Assembly: GCF_036017915.1 (NCBI RefSeq)
Contig: NZ_CP107929.1
Location: forward strand, 3,724,001-3,788,000
Length of the DNA stretch: 64,000 bases
Direction of reading: 5' to 3'
Origin: Micromonospora sp. NBC_00421
GTDB lineage: Bacteria; Actinomycetota; Actinomycetes; Mycobacteriales; Micromonosporaceae
Made by a program: the position numbers and the translations under genes. The notes beneath the pieces are model-generated. The model did not search any database, was not told where the DNA came from, and saw only the letters and a list, made by a program, of their open reading frames with translations. This document shows, one piece after another, positions 19,761-34,134 of this stretch (positions are counted from its first letter, which is position 1; each line of letters opens with the position of its first letter).

Positions 19761-20684
19761 ATGTCCGCAGCTTCCGCCCCCGTCCTGGTCACCGGCGCGA
19801 CCGGCAGGCAGGGCGGTGCCACCGTCCGCGCCCTGCGCGCCGCCGGGGTCCCCGTCCGCGCCCTGGTCCGTGATCCGGACACCGAACGGGCCCGGGCCGT
19901 CGCCGCGCTCGGCGTCGAGCTGGTCACCGGCGACCTGCTCGACCGCGATTCGGTGGTGCGGGCCGCCGAGGGCACCCGCGCCGTCTTCTCGGTGCAGATG
20001 CCCCCGATGAACGCGGCGGGCTTCGACTTCCCCGGCGAGGTGGCCCAGGGCGTCAACCTGGTCGAGGGCGCGCGGGCGGCCGGGGTACCGCAGTTCGTGC
20101 ACACCTCCGTCACCGGTGCCGGTCAGCACGTCGAGGCGCCCGGCTGGGCCGAGGGTCGCTGGGCCTCGATGGCACCCACCCTGGGCGCCAAGAGCGCGAT
20201 CCAGGACCGGGTCCGCACGGCCGGCTTCCGGCACTGGACGCTGCTCAAACCAGGCTTCTTCATGGACAACTTCCTGCCGTCCATGGCCTTCCTGTTCCCG
20301 CGTGGCGTCGAGGGCGGGCTGGTCAGCGTCCTACGCCCGGAGACCCGGCTGTCGCTTGTCGCGACGGACGACATCGGGCGGGCCGCCGCAGCGGCCTTCA
20401 CCGACCCGGAGCGCTTCGACCGGGTCGAGCTGGAACTGGCGAGCGACCACCTGTCGATGACCGAGATCGCCGAGGTGCTCTCCCGGGCGCTGGGCGTCCG
20501 ACTGTCCGCGCCACGGATGACCGAGCAGGAGGCCCTCGCCGCGGGCATGCCGGCGATGGGTGCCAGCCACGAGTGGCTGAACGCGGTCCCCCAGCCGGCC
20601 CGCCCGCAGGACGCGCGGGCGCTCGGCCTCCCCCTCACCAGCTTCGACGCGTGGGCACGGGAGCACATGCGGGCGGACGCCTGA
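19761..20684 (+). CDS. NmrA-family atypical SDR, NAD(P)H-binding oxidoreductase or redox sensor
   Basis: 307 residues, ATG start with AAGGAG 4 bp upstream. The N-terminal Rossmann motif VTGATGRQG matches the NmrA/HSCARG GxxGxxG pattern. VRALVRDPD, VTGDLLDRDSV and FVHTSVTGAG follow in family order, with LLKPGFFMDNFLPSM in the substrate half. Members act as NAD(P)H-dependent quinone or isoflavone-type reductases or as NADPH sensors. Regulation by the divergent TetR gene is expected from the operator pair between them. A role in coping with electrophilic or quinone compounds is plausible but not shown. Confidence 0.92.
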   Translation: MSAASAPVLVTGATGRQGGATVRALRAAGVPVRALVRDPDTERARAVAALGVELVTGDLLDRDSVVRAAEGTRAVFSVQMPPMNAAGFDFPGEVAQGVNLVEGARAAGVPQFVHTSVTGAGQHVEAPGWAEGRWASMAPTLGAKSAIQDRVRTAGFRHWTLLKPGFFMDNFLPSMAFLFPRGVEGGLVSVLRPETRLSLVATDDIGRAAAAAFTDPERFDRVELELASDHLSMTEIAEVLSRALGVRLSAPRMTEQEALAAGMPAMGASHEWLNAVPQPARPQDARALGLPLTSFDAWAREHMRADA

Positions 20685-20887
20685 CCCCACGACCTGCGGT
20701 GGGCGGCTCCATGCCGCCACCACGGGCGGGGAAGGCCAAAAACTTTTGTGGGGTTCCTACAACGGTCACCGCTCAGGGTTCGGTGATTACGACATGGCGC
20801 TACCGGCCGGCACCCGGCAGGGTGATCGCTGTCGGGGGTCGATGCCTTGCGGCGCGTACTCGTGGGTCTACCGGAGGAGTCGGTCGG

Positions 20888-26353
<5,466 letters not shown>

Positions 26354-27028
26354 CGCCGGTCGGGCCCGGCCAACCCGCCGGGCCCGACCGGTCCACCAGG
26401 CCCGCCGGGCCCGACCGGTCCACCAGGCCCGCCGGGTCCGGCAGGTCCGGCAGGTCCGGCAGGTCCGGCAGGTCCGGCAGGTCTAACCGGACCGGCGGGT
26501 GCACGGGTGCCCGCGAGCGGCCGGTCGGTGGGCGTGGCGGCTCAGGCCCCGAGCCGCCGATGCCGGCTGCCGCCCGCCCGCCCGCCCGCCCGGGAGTGTT
26601 GTGGGCGCGGCGCTCGGACCAACTGCCAGTGCCCGGGCAGGCCAGAAAGTGTCGTGGGCGTGGCGGCTCGGGCCGAACTGCCAGTGTGCCGGCTGGCCGC
26701 CCGGAAGGTGTTGTCGCGGACAGCCTTATGTCCCACCGTCATATTTATGACGGTGGGACATAAGGCTGTCCGGGCATGGGCCGGCCCGCCCGGTGCGAGG
26801 GGGGCCGGGCACCGACGTCGCCTACAGCGACCGGCCGGGTGACAGCCAGAACGACCAGGCGGCCCAGCCAGGCAGCCGCGACCAAGGTGCTGCCGGCCCC
26901 GACCACGACAGGCGCAGCCGGCCCGACCACAACCAAGGTGCCCCCCGACCACGACAAGAGTGCAGCCGGCCCGAGCACGACGAAGGGCAGCCAGGCCGAC
27001 CACGGCGAGAACGCAGCGGGGCGACGGG
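26354..27028. repeat. Repeat-rich convergent intergenic region
   Basis: 675 bp without a convincing gene. It starts with a 27 bp unit repeated directly at 26374-26400 and 26401-26427, then five perfect copies of the 9-mer GGTCCGGCA (26435-26479). Two related units of about 50 bp follow (26595-26643 and 26648-26698, each with GTGGGCG, GGCTCGG-like and AACTGCCAGTG blocks). Next is a long perfect palindrome (separate entry), then degenerate GACCACGAC/GCAGCCGGCCC repeats from about 26880 to 27005. It lies between the 3' ends of the carboxylase and the adenylate-forming enzyme. Confidence 0.85.
26717..26772. terminator. Perfect 27 bp inverted repeat with 2 nt loop
   Basis: Arms 26717-26743 and 26746-26772 are exact complements (left arm begins CGGACAGCCTTATGTCCC). 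The inner arms (TATGTCCCACCGTCATA) are much more AT-rich than the surroundings, suggesting a foreign origin or a special role. The position between two convergent genes suits a bidirectional terminator. There is no T-run, and stem perfection over 27 bp is unusual for a simple terminator; a transposon-derived palindrome is an alternative. Confidence 0.7.
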
Positions 27029-28681
27029 TCAGCCGGTGGCGGGGGTCCCCGCGTCGGCCAGCAGTCGTTGGCGCATCAGGAACTTGCGGACCTTGCCCGT
27101 CGGGCCCATCACCACCCCGTCGGCGGGCACCGTGACCACCCGTCGGAGCGTCCCGCCGACCACCGGGCCGAGCGCGGTGCGGACCTGGTCGGACCGGTCG
27201 AGCGCCGGGTCGGCGTCCTCGGCGAGCAGGAGCAGCACCTCGGTGACGATCCGGTCGTCGGCCTCCCGGGCCGCGATGACGGTGCAGTCGCGGACGTCCG
27301 GGCAGTGTTTCAGGATGCGCTCCTCGGACAGCGCCGTGTAGAGCCAGTTGCCGTCGCCCAGGTCGACCGCGTCGCTGGCCCGGTCGACGTGGTGGTAGTT
27401 GCCCTCCGGGTCGCGGTACATCAGGTCACCGGTCAGGTAGTAGCCGTTGAGCCTGGTGCGGAAGGTGTTGACCGAGTCGTTCCAGTACCCGAGCGCCAAC
27501 GTCGGTGACTTGAGCCCGACGTGCCCCACCTCCCCCTCGGCGACCTCCTCGCCGGTGGTCACGTCGAGCAGGGCGATCTGCGCGAACGGGTACGGCTTGC
27601 CGACGCAGCGGTCGTAGTGGTCGCTGCCGAGGCGGTGGCTGATCCGGAAAGCGCCGTGGCCCATCTCGGTGGAGCCGAGCATGTCGACGAACTTGGAGCC
27701 GGGCACGTCGACCATGCCCTCCCGGGTGTACGTGGGGTGGCTGCCCACCGCGACCAGCCGGCGGACGTGCGACTCGTGGGCGCAGTCCCCGGTGTTGAAC
27801 CAGTTGCGCACCGAACTCAGGTCACGGGTGGTCAGGTCGTACCGGGCCAGCTCGGACCAGGTCACCGCGAAGCCGAAGACGCCGGTCGGTCGCCAGCGCT
27901 CGATGGCGTCGAGGATCGTCTCGGCACTGCGCGCGAACGGGCCGCCCTGCGCTGACAGGTAGAGCAACTGGTAACCGTTGCAGAGCGCCTGGTTGACGGT
28001 GATGATGCCGGCGGTGTGCGCGGCCGGCAGCACGGAGAGCTCCCGCACCTCGCCGTACGGGCGGGACTCGGTGAGCCGGACCGCCCGGATGGCGGCGAAC
28101 AGCCCGTGGTGCGAGTGGACGATCGCGGCCGGTACCCGGGTGGTGCCCGACGAGTGGGTGATGACGACCGGGTCCTCGGGGTGGTGGCGGTAGTGCGGTG
28201 GGGCCTGGTCGGGGTCGCCGGTGCCGGTCTCCGCCGCGTCACCGAGGATCGGCACCCCGAGGTCGTGCTCGCGCAGCGCGGCGTGGTCGGCGTCGACGAC
28301 CACCCCGACGCCGCGCAGCCGCCTGATGAACTCGGCCGCCAACTCGATCGGCATGTTGCCGTTCATCAGGGCCGGGATCGCGCCGAGCCGGGTGAGGGCC
28401 AGGAAGTTGAGGAACACGTCGGGCGCGGACGTCACGTAGACCGCGACCGGGTCCCGCCAGCCGATGCCGCGTCGCCGGAACCAGTCCGCCCGGGCGGCGA
28501 CCCGCTCGGTCAGGGTGGCCAGGGACAGCGGCGTCCAGGCGGGGATGCCGTCCACGTCGACGTCGAAGGTGATCCGTGGTGAGTCCGGGTCGACGCCGTG
28601 TTCGGCCAGTCTGAGCAGCACGTTGCCGGCCCCCAGCTCCATGTCGGCCGCCAGGGTCGCCCGGAAGTTGTCGGCACCCAA
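27029..28681 (-). CDS. Adenylate-forming enzyme (acyl-CoA/acyl-AMP ligase family)
   Basis: 550 residues. The start is TTG 28681, supported by GAGGAGA 7 bp upstream; an internal ATG at 28642 is the alternative. AMP-binding enzyme motifs occur in order: ITHSSGTTRVPAAIVHS (A3, P-loop), GSTEMGHG (A5 region), YYLTGDLMYRDPEGNYHHVDRASD (A7/A8) and PTGKVRKFLMR near the C-terminus with the A10 catalytic Lys. It activates a carboxylic acid as the acyl-AMP and probably passes it to CoA or to a carrier protein. There is no fused carrier domain. It lies at the border of the specialised-metabolism region, upstream of an ABC exporter, so it may supply a starter or side-chain acyl group. Substrate unknown. 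Confidence 0.88.
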   Translation of the reverse strand: MGADNFRATLAADMELGAGNVLLRLAEHGVDPDSPRITFDVDVDGIPAWTPLSLATLTERVAARADWFRRRGIGWRDPVAVYVTSAPDVFLNFLALTRLGAIPALMNGNMPIELAAEFIRRLRGVGVVVDADHAALREHDLGVPILGDAAETGTGDPDQAPPHYRHHPEDPVVITHSSGTTRVPAAIVHSHHGLFAAIRAVRLTESRPYGEVRELSVLPAAHTAGIITVNQALCNGYQLLYLSAQGGPFARSAETILDAIERWRPTGVFGFAVTWSELARYDLTTRDLSSVRNWFNTGDCAHESHVRRLVAVGSHPTYTREGMVDVPGSKFVDMLGSTEMGHGAFRISHRLGSDHYDRCVGKPYPFAQIALLDVTTGEEVAEGEVGHVGLKSPTLALGYWNDSVNTFRTRLNGYYLTGDLMYRDPEGNYHHVDRASDAVDLGDGNWLYTALSEERILKHCPDVRDCTVIAAREADDRIVTEVLLLLAEDADPALDRSDQVRTALGPVVGGTLRRVVTVPADGVVMGPTGKVRKFLMRQRLLADAGTPATG

Positions 28682-28867
28682 CGAGTTGTCTCCTCATCTG
28701 ACACGCTCACGGCCGCCGCACCCCGGCGCGACGGCCGATCTGGGACACGCTCAGGCTAGAGCGCCGACCCCCGGCAGACAATGGCCAACATCAATTCTGG
28801 GTACGCCGGCCCGGTATCCGCCCGTCGCAGCCCGCGATCCGCCCCGGCAGGCCGCGATCCGCAGACG

Positions 28868-29632
28868 TCAGGAGACCTCGCGGTTGAACAGGTGCGACGA
28901 CCAGACCAGGCTGACCGCGGCCAGCCCGATCATGATGAGAGCACCCTGCCAGACCACGGGCGCGGCGAGCTGGCCGTTGAACAACGCCCGCATCCCGTTG
29001 GTCGCCCAGGCGAACGGGTTCCAGAAGGCAACCTGCTGGATCCACAGCGGGGCCAGCACGAGCGGGATGAGCACCCCGGCGAGTAGTGACACCGGCTGGC
29101 CCACGGTGTTGACCAGCACGCCGAGGCTGTTCTCGTTGCGCACCAACAGCGCGATGTCGTACGAGATCGAGGTGCTCAACAGCACCATCACCGACAGCAG
29201 CGCGTACGAGACGAGCAGGTTGCCCAGCTGCACGCGCAGCCCGAAGGGCAACGCCACGAGCGTGATGACCACCGCCTGCACCACGTTCAGGCAGACGTGC
29301 ATCATGGCCCGGCCCAGCAGCAGGCCGGTCCGGCTGACCGGGGTCACCCGGCACCTGTCGATGATGCCGGCGCGCAGGGCGCTCAGCAGGCCGTAGCCGG
29401 CGAACAGCCCACCGAACAGGCCCATCGCCACGAACAGGCCGGGTACGTAGATGCGGTAGGCGTCGGCGTAGGTGGAGGCGCCCCGGTCCACCATCACCAC
29501 CTTGAGGAACGGGGCGAACAGGACGAGATAGGTGATCGGCTGGGCCAGGCTGAACGCCACCATCACCGGGTTGCGCACCATCAGGCCGACCTCCTGCTGG
29601 AAGATCAACCAGGTGTCCCGGACCAGTTTCAC
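28868..29632 (-). CDS. ABC-2 type transporter permease (DrrB-like)
   Basis: 254 residues from GTG 29632, with AGAGGAG upstream. About six membrane segments are visible (PVMVAFSLAQPITYLVLFAPF, VPGLFVAMGLFGGLFAGYGLL, VVQAVVITLVALPFGL, LLVSYALLSVMVLLSTSI, TVGQPVSLLAGVLIPLVLAP, GALIMIGLAAVSLVW). A short N-terminal amphipathic helix (LVRDTWLIFQQEVGLMVRNP) is typical of DrrB/NodJ-type permeases. It starts 23 bp after the ATPase gene stop and forms the exporter with it. Such pairs export antibiotics and confer self-resistance in actinomycetes; the substrate here is presumably the product of the surrounding cluster. Confidence 0.93.
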   Translation of the reverse strand: MKLVRDTWLIFQQEVGLMVRNPVMVAFSLAQPITYLVLFAPFLKVVMVDRGASTYADAYRIYVPGLFVAMGLFGGLFAGYGLLSALRAGIIDRCRVTPVSRTGLLLGRAMMHVCLNVVQAVVITLVALPFGLRVQLGNLLVSYALLSVMVLLSTSISYDIALLVRNENSLGVLVNTVGQPVSLLAGVLIPLVLAPLWIQQVAFWNPFAWATNGMRALFNGQLAAPVVWQGALIMIGLAAVSLVWSSHLFNREVS

Positions 29633-29655
29633 TGCGGCTCCTCTCGCACCGGCGG

Positions 29656-30636
29656 TCACTCCTCGAGCGACCGGCCGGTCTTGGCCAGGAAGACGTCGTC
29701 CAGGCTGGGTCGGCGGGCCTCGATCGCCCCGGGCTCGATCCCCCGGCCCAGCAGGGTACGCATGATCTGCGGGATGGCGGTCGCGGCGCTGTCCACATAG
29801 AGCCGCAGGGTGCCGTCGACGGCTTCCGACGAGTGCACGTAGGGCTGTTCGGCGAGCAACTTCGTGGCGATCGGCAGCTCGGCGTCGGCCGGACCGTCCG
29901 CGACGTCGGTGCGGTTCAGGTCGATCGCGACCACGTCCCCGGAGATCTCCCGCTTGAGATCCGACGGGGTGCCCTCGGCGACGATCCGCCCACCGTCGAT
30001 GATGGATACGCGGTCGCACAGGGTGTCGGCCTCGTCGAGGTAGTGCGTGGTGAGGAAGATCGTCATGCCCTCCTCGCGCAACCGCCTGACCTCCTGCCAC
30101 ATGCGTACCCGGCTGGGTGGGTCCAGCCCGGCGGTCGGCTCGTCCAGGAAGATGATCTGCGGCGAGTGGATGACCCCGAGCGCGACGTCGAGCCGACGCC
30201 GCTGCCCCCCGGAGTAGGTCCGGATCCGGCGATCGGCGAAGTCGGCGAGCTGGAACGCCCCGATCGCCGCCTCGGCCCGGCGCTGCGCGTCGGCCTTGGC
30301 CAGGCCGTACAGCCGGGCCTGGAGCACCAGGTCACGGCGGGCGGTCGAGTCGTCGTAGGTGCCGCTGGCCTGGGCCACGAAGCCGATCCGCCGGCGTACC
30401 TGGGCGGGGTCCCGCAGCAGGTCGACGCCCGCGATCGCCGCCCGGCCCCCGTCCGGGCGGATCAGCGTGGCAAGCATCCGCAGGGTGGTGGACTTGCCCG
30501 CGCCGTTGGGGCCGAGAAAGCCGACGATCTCGCCGCGCCCCACGGCGAAGTCCACCCCCCGCACCGCCTCGACGGTGCTGGCATGGCGACCACGCCCGAC
30601 CCGGTAGGACTTGCGGAGGCCGGTGGCCTCGATCAT
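29656..30636 (-). CDS. ABC transporter ATP-binding protein (DrrA-like)
   Basis: 326 residues, ATG start with GGAGG 4 bp upstream. Complete nucleotide-binding domain: Walker A GPNGAGKST, Q-loop VAQASG, signature YSGGQRRRLDVAL, Walker B IIFLDEPTAGLD, H-loop TTHY. The C-terminal 100 residues form the DrrA-type regulatory domain ending RRPSLDDVFLAKTGRSLEE, in which the RxPSLDDVF box is characteristic of daunorubicin-resistance ATPases. First gene of the two-gene exporter operon. A glycosyltransferase gene ends 78 bp upstream on the same strand, so cotranscription with it is possible. Confidence 0.95.
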   Translation of the reverse strand: MIEATGLRKSYRVGRGRHASTVEAVRGVDFAVGRGEIVGFLGPNGAGKSTTLRMLATLIRPDGGRAAIAGVDLLRDPAQVRRRIGFVAQASGTYDDSTARRDLVLQARLYGLAKADAQRRAEAAIGAFQLADFADRRIRTYSGGQRRRLDVALGVIHSPQIIFLDEPTAGLDPPSRVRMWQEVRRLREEGMTIFLTTHYLDEADTLCDRVSIIDGGRIVAEGTPSDLKREISGDVVAIDLNRTDVADGPADAELPIATKLLAEQPYVHSSEAVDGTLRLYVDSAATAIPQIMRTLLGRGIEPGAIEARRPSLDDVFLAKTGRSLEE

Positions 30637-30714
30637 CGAGCCTCCTCGTACGGCGACGACGCCGGGCCACGTCGGTGTCGACCGTGGACGGCGACACCTG
30701 CGCCGTGCGTCAGG

Positions 30715-31902
30715 TCAGGCTAGTGGGGCCGTACCCGTAGGACAATGGTCGATGCGTCGGGCGGCCAGGGCCGCGAGGTGCCGGGCCGCCGCGACCGCCC
30801 CGCCGGCGGCGGCGAACGACTCGCCGACCCGGCGGGCCCGCGCCCGGTAGCCGGGTTCGTCGAGGACGGCGGTGAGCGCGGCGGTGAGGTCGGCCGGGGT
30901 CGCCGACCGGAAGGACACCTCGATTCCGGCGCCCGCCTCGGTCACCTGGCGGGCCACCGCCGGGTGGTCGTGCCGGATCGGCGCGACGACCACCGGAACG
31001 CCGTGGGCCAGCGCCTCGGTGACGGTGCCCAGCCCCCCGTGGGAGACCAGCGCGTCGAGCCGGGGCATCAGCTCCAGCACCGGCACCCGGGGCGCGACAA
31101 GCACGTGCGCGGGCGGGTCGGGCACCAGGTCGGGTGGGGCGGTCAGCACCACCTGCACCCGGTCGGCGAGCGGTGCCGTCGCCGCCACCACCCGCTGGTA
31201 GAAGTCCCGGGCCAGGTGCTCGGCCATCGTCCCGACGGTGACCAGCACGTGCCGGCGGGTCGGGTCCCAGGCGTCCCAGGCGAAGCCCGGGGCGCCTGGG
31301 CGGTGACCCAGGGCCGGGCCGGTCAACACACACTGCTCCGGCAGTGGCGTCGCGCCGGTCAGCGCCGTGCTGGTCAGGCCGATCACCAGGTACGGCGAGA
31401 ACCGCAGGTCGATCGTCTCGTCGACGGGCAGGTCGGTCATCGCCCAGACCTTGGGCAACTGCGCACGGACCCGGTCGGTGAACTCGGGCAGGTACTCCGG
31501 CGGCGGGGTGAGCTCCAGGGTGCCGACGCAGAAGGTGGCCCAGGGCACCCCGTGCCGGTGGGCGGCCAACGCACCGGCCAGCGCGTACTGGTCGACGACG
31601 GCGACGTCGGGGCGGTAGTCCGCGACCGCCCGGTCGGCGGCGTCCCGGATGAAGCGGTTGACCGGCAGCACGTGCCCCTCCCAGAGGCTGCGCACCGAGG
31701 CCATGCCGGATTCGCCGTCGAGGCGGAAGTACCGCTTGCCGGTCGGGTAGAGCGTCGCGTCGGGGCCGATCAGCGGGCGCAGGTCGCTGCGCGGCCCGCA
31801 CCAGGCCACCTCGTGCCCGGCGGCCTGGAGCGCCTGGCCGATGGCGAGCGGGGCGTTGAGGTGGGACACCACAGGCAGTACGACGAACAGGAAGCGGGCC
31901 AC
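30715..31902 (-). CDS. GT1-family glycosyltransferase (MGT/CrtX-like)
   Basis: 395 residues, GTG start with no clear Shine-Dalgarno sequence. GT-B fold: the N-terminal domain opens MARFLFVVLPVVSHLNAPLA with the acceptor-side HLNP-like motif (HLNA), and the C-terminal nucleotide-sugar site reads RLDALVSHGGLGTVTEALAHGVPVVVAP, with the catalytic-domain HGG and GVP elements. Downstream DHPAVARQVTEAGAG aligns with the DQ-type donor motif, here HDH. The family glycosylates carotenoids, macrolides and other lipophilic acceptors. It diverges from the KAS III-like gene at 32062 and may share an operon with the ABC exporter. It probably adds a sugar to the cluster product. Confidence 0.9.
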   Translation of the reverse strand: MARFLFVVLPVVSHLNAPLAIGQALQAAGHEVAWCGPRSDLRPLIGPDATLYPTGKRYFRLDGESGMASVRSLWEGHVLPVNRFIRDAADRAVADYRPDVAVVDQYALAGALAAHRHGVPWATFCVGTLELTPPPEYLPEFTDRVRAQLPKVWAMTDLPVDETIDLRFSPYLVIGLTSTALTGATPLPEQCVLTGPALGHRPGAPGFAWDAWDPTRRHVLVTVGTMAEHLARDFYQRVVAATAPLADRVQVVLTAPPDLVPDPPAHVLVAPRVPVLELMPRLDALVSHGGLGTVTEALAHGVPVVVAPIRHDHPAVARQVTEAGAGIEVSFRSATPADLTAALTAVLDEPGYRARARRVGESFAAAGGAVAAARHLAALAARRIDHCPTGTAPLA

Positions 31903-32061
31903 GTCGATATTCTGGCACGCGTTGACATCGGCGCATGCCGCTGATGGGATTCAGCTCGTGGCTATCGACGACCGACGGGCACGGACGGCACCGTCCACTG
32001 TGTTCGACAACCGGGTGGTCCCGGTCGTGGCTGGTCGCCAGGTGGCCCCGGCACCGGCAGC

Positions 32062-33009
32062 ATGACGGCGCTCGACGCGGTCTCGGTCCACCTGCCGCAG
32101 CGCCGCGTCCCGATCGAGAGCTTGGCCGGCCCGCTCGGGCTGACCGACATGCAGGTCCGGCTGTTCCGTCGGTTCCACGGCCTGGACCAGGTCCGCCGCG
32201 ATCCCGAACTCTCCCTGCACGACCTGCTGCTGCACGCGGCGACCGGGCTCACCGCACTGCGCGGGCAGGAGCACCGGGTCCGGTTCGTGCTGTACGGGCG
32301 GGCGTTCCCCGTCGTGGTGCCGTACCCGGTCAACCCGCTGCACGACGTCTGCCGCGCGCTGGGGCTCGGTCATGCGGTCGCCTTCACCCTGACCCAGCAG
32401 TCCTGTGCCAGCGCGTTGCTCGCGATCGAGCTGGCCGGTCGGCTCCTGGCCGCCGAGCCGGCGGGGCGGCACGGGCCGGGCGAGGGTCCGCTGGCGCTGG
32501 TCCTCACCGGGGAGAAGGCGTTCACCCGGGACGCCCAGTTCATCCCGGAGACCTCGGTCTTCAGCGAGGGGGCGTCCGCGTGCCTGGTCAGCGCCGACGG
32601 CCCCCGGGACCGGCTGCTCGGCTACGCGTGCGCGCAGCGGGGCGAGTTCGACGTCGCCGGCGGCGCGTCCGGCGCCCAGTTCCAGCGCGAGTACCGGCCG
32701 GCGCTGGCCGAGGTGATCGGGCGGGCCCTGGCGGTGGCCGGGGTGGCCCTCGACGACGTCCGGCTGATCCTGCCGCACAACGTCAACGTGGTGACCTGGC
32801 ACCGGCTCTGCCGGCTGCTCGGGTTCCCCCGCGACCGGGTGCTGCTCGACAACGTCCGGGAGACCGGCCACGTCTTCTGCGCGGACGCGTTCGTCAACTA
32901 CCTGACCGCGTGCGACCGCGACCTGCTGCGCCCGGGTGACCGCTACCTGGTCGCCGCCGTCGGGGCCGGCGACGGCGCGACCTTCGCCGCGATGGTCTTC
33001 GTCCACTGA
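32062..33009 (+). CDS. KAS III-like (FabH-family) ketosynthase or acyltransferase
   Basis: 315 residues, ATG start with weak ribosome binding site. Thiolase fold. Active-site Cys115 in LTQQSCASALLAI and H239 in LPHNVNV match FabH Cys and His. The FabH Asn position (YGNTSAAS) appears as ETGHVFCADAF, so His270 replaces Asn. FabH-like enzymes of specialised metabolism with changed third residues often do acyl transfer or C-C joining instead of fatty acid initiation. It is followed after 54 bp by a second thiolase-fold protein on the same strand. The N-terminal region is short for FabH (usual size about 320-340). Confidence 0.82.
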   Translation: MTALDAVSVHLPQRRVPIESLAGPLGLTDMQVRLFRRFHGLDQVRRDPELSLHDLLLHAATGLTALRGQEHRVRFVLYGRAFPVVVPYPVNPLHDVCRALGLGHAVAFTLTQQSCASALLAIELAGRLLAAEPAGRHGPGEGPLALVLTGEKAFTRDAQFIPETSVFSEGASACLVSADGPRDRLLGYACAQRGEFDVAGGASGAQFQREYRPALAEVIGRALAVAGVALDDVRLILPHNVNVVTWHRLCRLLGFPRDRVLLDNVRETGHVFCADAFVNYLTACDRDLLRPGDRYLVAAVGAGDGATFAAMVFVH

Positions 33010-33063
33010 CCACGCCCCGGCACCGCCCTGTGCGCACCCGACCGATGTGAGGTAAGGAGAGCC

Positions 33064-34116
33064 GTGCCGGCAGTCCCGTCGACCGACCTGCACCTGATCC
33101 GGGCCGCCCGGCGGGCCTTCACCGGGCCGGCCGGGCTGATGCACGACCCGGCCCACCGGGAGCAGTCCCGGCACTACCTGACGGACCTGGCCCGGCAGGA
33201 CGGTAGGGAGGTGCCGGCCGACCTGTTCGACACGGCGTCCGACTCGCTGGGTCAGTCCTACGCGGAGATGGCCGAGGCGCTGATCCGGGCGCTCGTCGGG
33301 CCGGACGAACCGGTGGACCTGCTCGTCCTGGCGTTCTCCCGGCACGACATGCTGCCCGGCCGGGCCACCGCCACCTACCTCAGTCACGTCTGCCCGGGGA
33401 CTCCGCTCTCCTTCGCCGTCTGCGACCAGGGCTCGGCGGCGGCCTTCAGCGCGCTGCGGATCGCCCACGCGTACGCGTCGTCGGCCGGTTGCCGGCGGGT
33501 CCTGCTGATCGCCGTCGAGCAGGCCGTCCTGCCCTACGATCCACCGACGCCCGGCCCGGCCCGGCACCAGGGGGTCGCCCTGCTCTACCGCACCACCACG
33601 GCACCGCAGGCACCGGACGAGCACGGCCCGGCACCCGGCGACAGCCCGGCACCGGTGTCGGCGGGCGTCACCGCAGCAGCCGACCCGGCGCCGGATGCCG
33701 GGGCGGGGCCGCTCCCCGGATCCGGTGGCCCGGCGGCGTCCACAGGTGACGTGGTGGCTGCGTCGGCCCGGGTGTCGGTGCTCCGCCAGCACCCGGACGT
33801 GGCGGCCGACGACGTCGCCGCGCTGGCCGGGTCCGAACTGGCCGCGCTCGCGGCCGGACGCCCCGACGTCCGGGTGCTGCTGAGCGCCGACCTCGCCACG
33901 GCCTGGCCGGCGCACCCCGTCGAGCGGGTGACGGTCACGCCCCCGGGGCAGCCGACCACCGGCCTGTGGTGGACCCTGCTCGACCTGCTCGCCACCGACC
34001 CGGGCCGGCCCCGGCCGGTGCTGGCCGCCGACTACGACCCCGACCTGCGCTACCTCTGCCTGGTCGAGTGGGCGGGCGGCACGGCGGACCACCCACCGCC
34101 GCCCTCCGGCCGGTGA
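33064..34116 (+). CDS. Half-ketosynthase: thiolase-fold N-terminal domain with divergent C-terminus
   Basis: 350 residues, GTG start with AAGGAGA upstream. The N-terminal half looks like a KAS III/thiolase N-terminal domain with candidate nucleophile C120 in LSFAVCDQGSAAAFSALRIAHAY. After about residue 175 a Pro/Ala/Gly-rich low-complexity linker (about 180-230) interrupts, and the remaining C-terminal part lacks any visible KAS His and Asn motifs. It may act as a non-catalytic partner (chain-length-factor-like) or scaffold for the KAS III-like protein encoded just upstream, with which it surely shares an operon. Convergent with the aminotransferase gene 18 bp away. Confidence 0.78.
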   Translation: MPAVPSTDLHLIRAARRAFTGPAGLMHDPAHREQSRHYLTDLARQDGREVPADLFDTASDSLGQSYAEMAEALIRALVGPDEPVDLLVLAFSRHDMLPGRATATYLSHVCPGTPLSFAVCDQGSAAAFSALRIAHAYASSAGCRRVLLIAVEQAVLPYDPPTPGPARHQGVALLYRTTTAPQAPDEHGPAPGDSPAPVSAGVTAAADPAPDAGAGPLPGSGGPAASTGDVVAASARVSVLRQHPDVAADDVAALAGSELAALAAGRPDVRVLLSADLATAWPAHPVERVTVTPPGQPTTGLWWTLLDLLATDPGRPRPVLAADYDPDLRYLCLVEWAGGTADHPPPPSGR

Positions 34117-34134
34117 GCGGCCCCTACCGGCCCG

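Noticed and set aside
26374..26479. Collagen-like or PDLPDLP peptide encoded by the 9 bp repeats
   Set aside because: No start, ribosome binding site or flanking domain; the repeats are non-coding between convergent genes.
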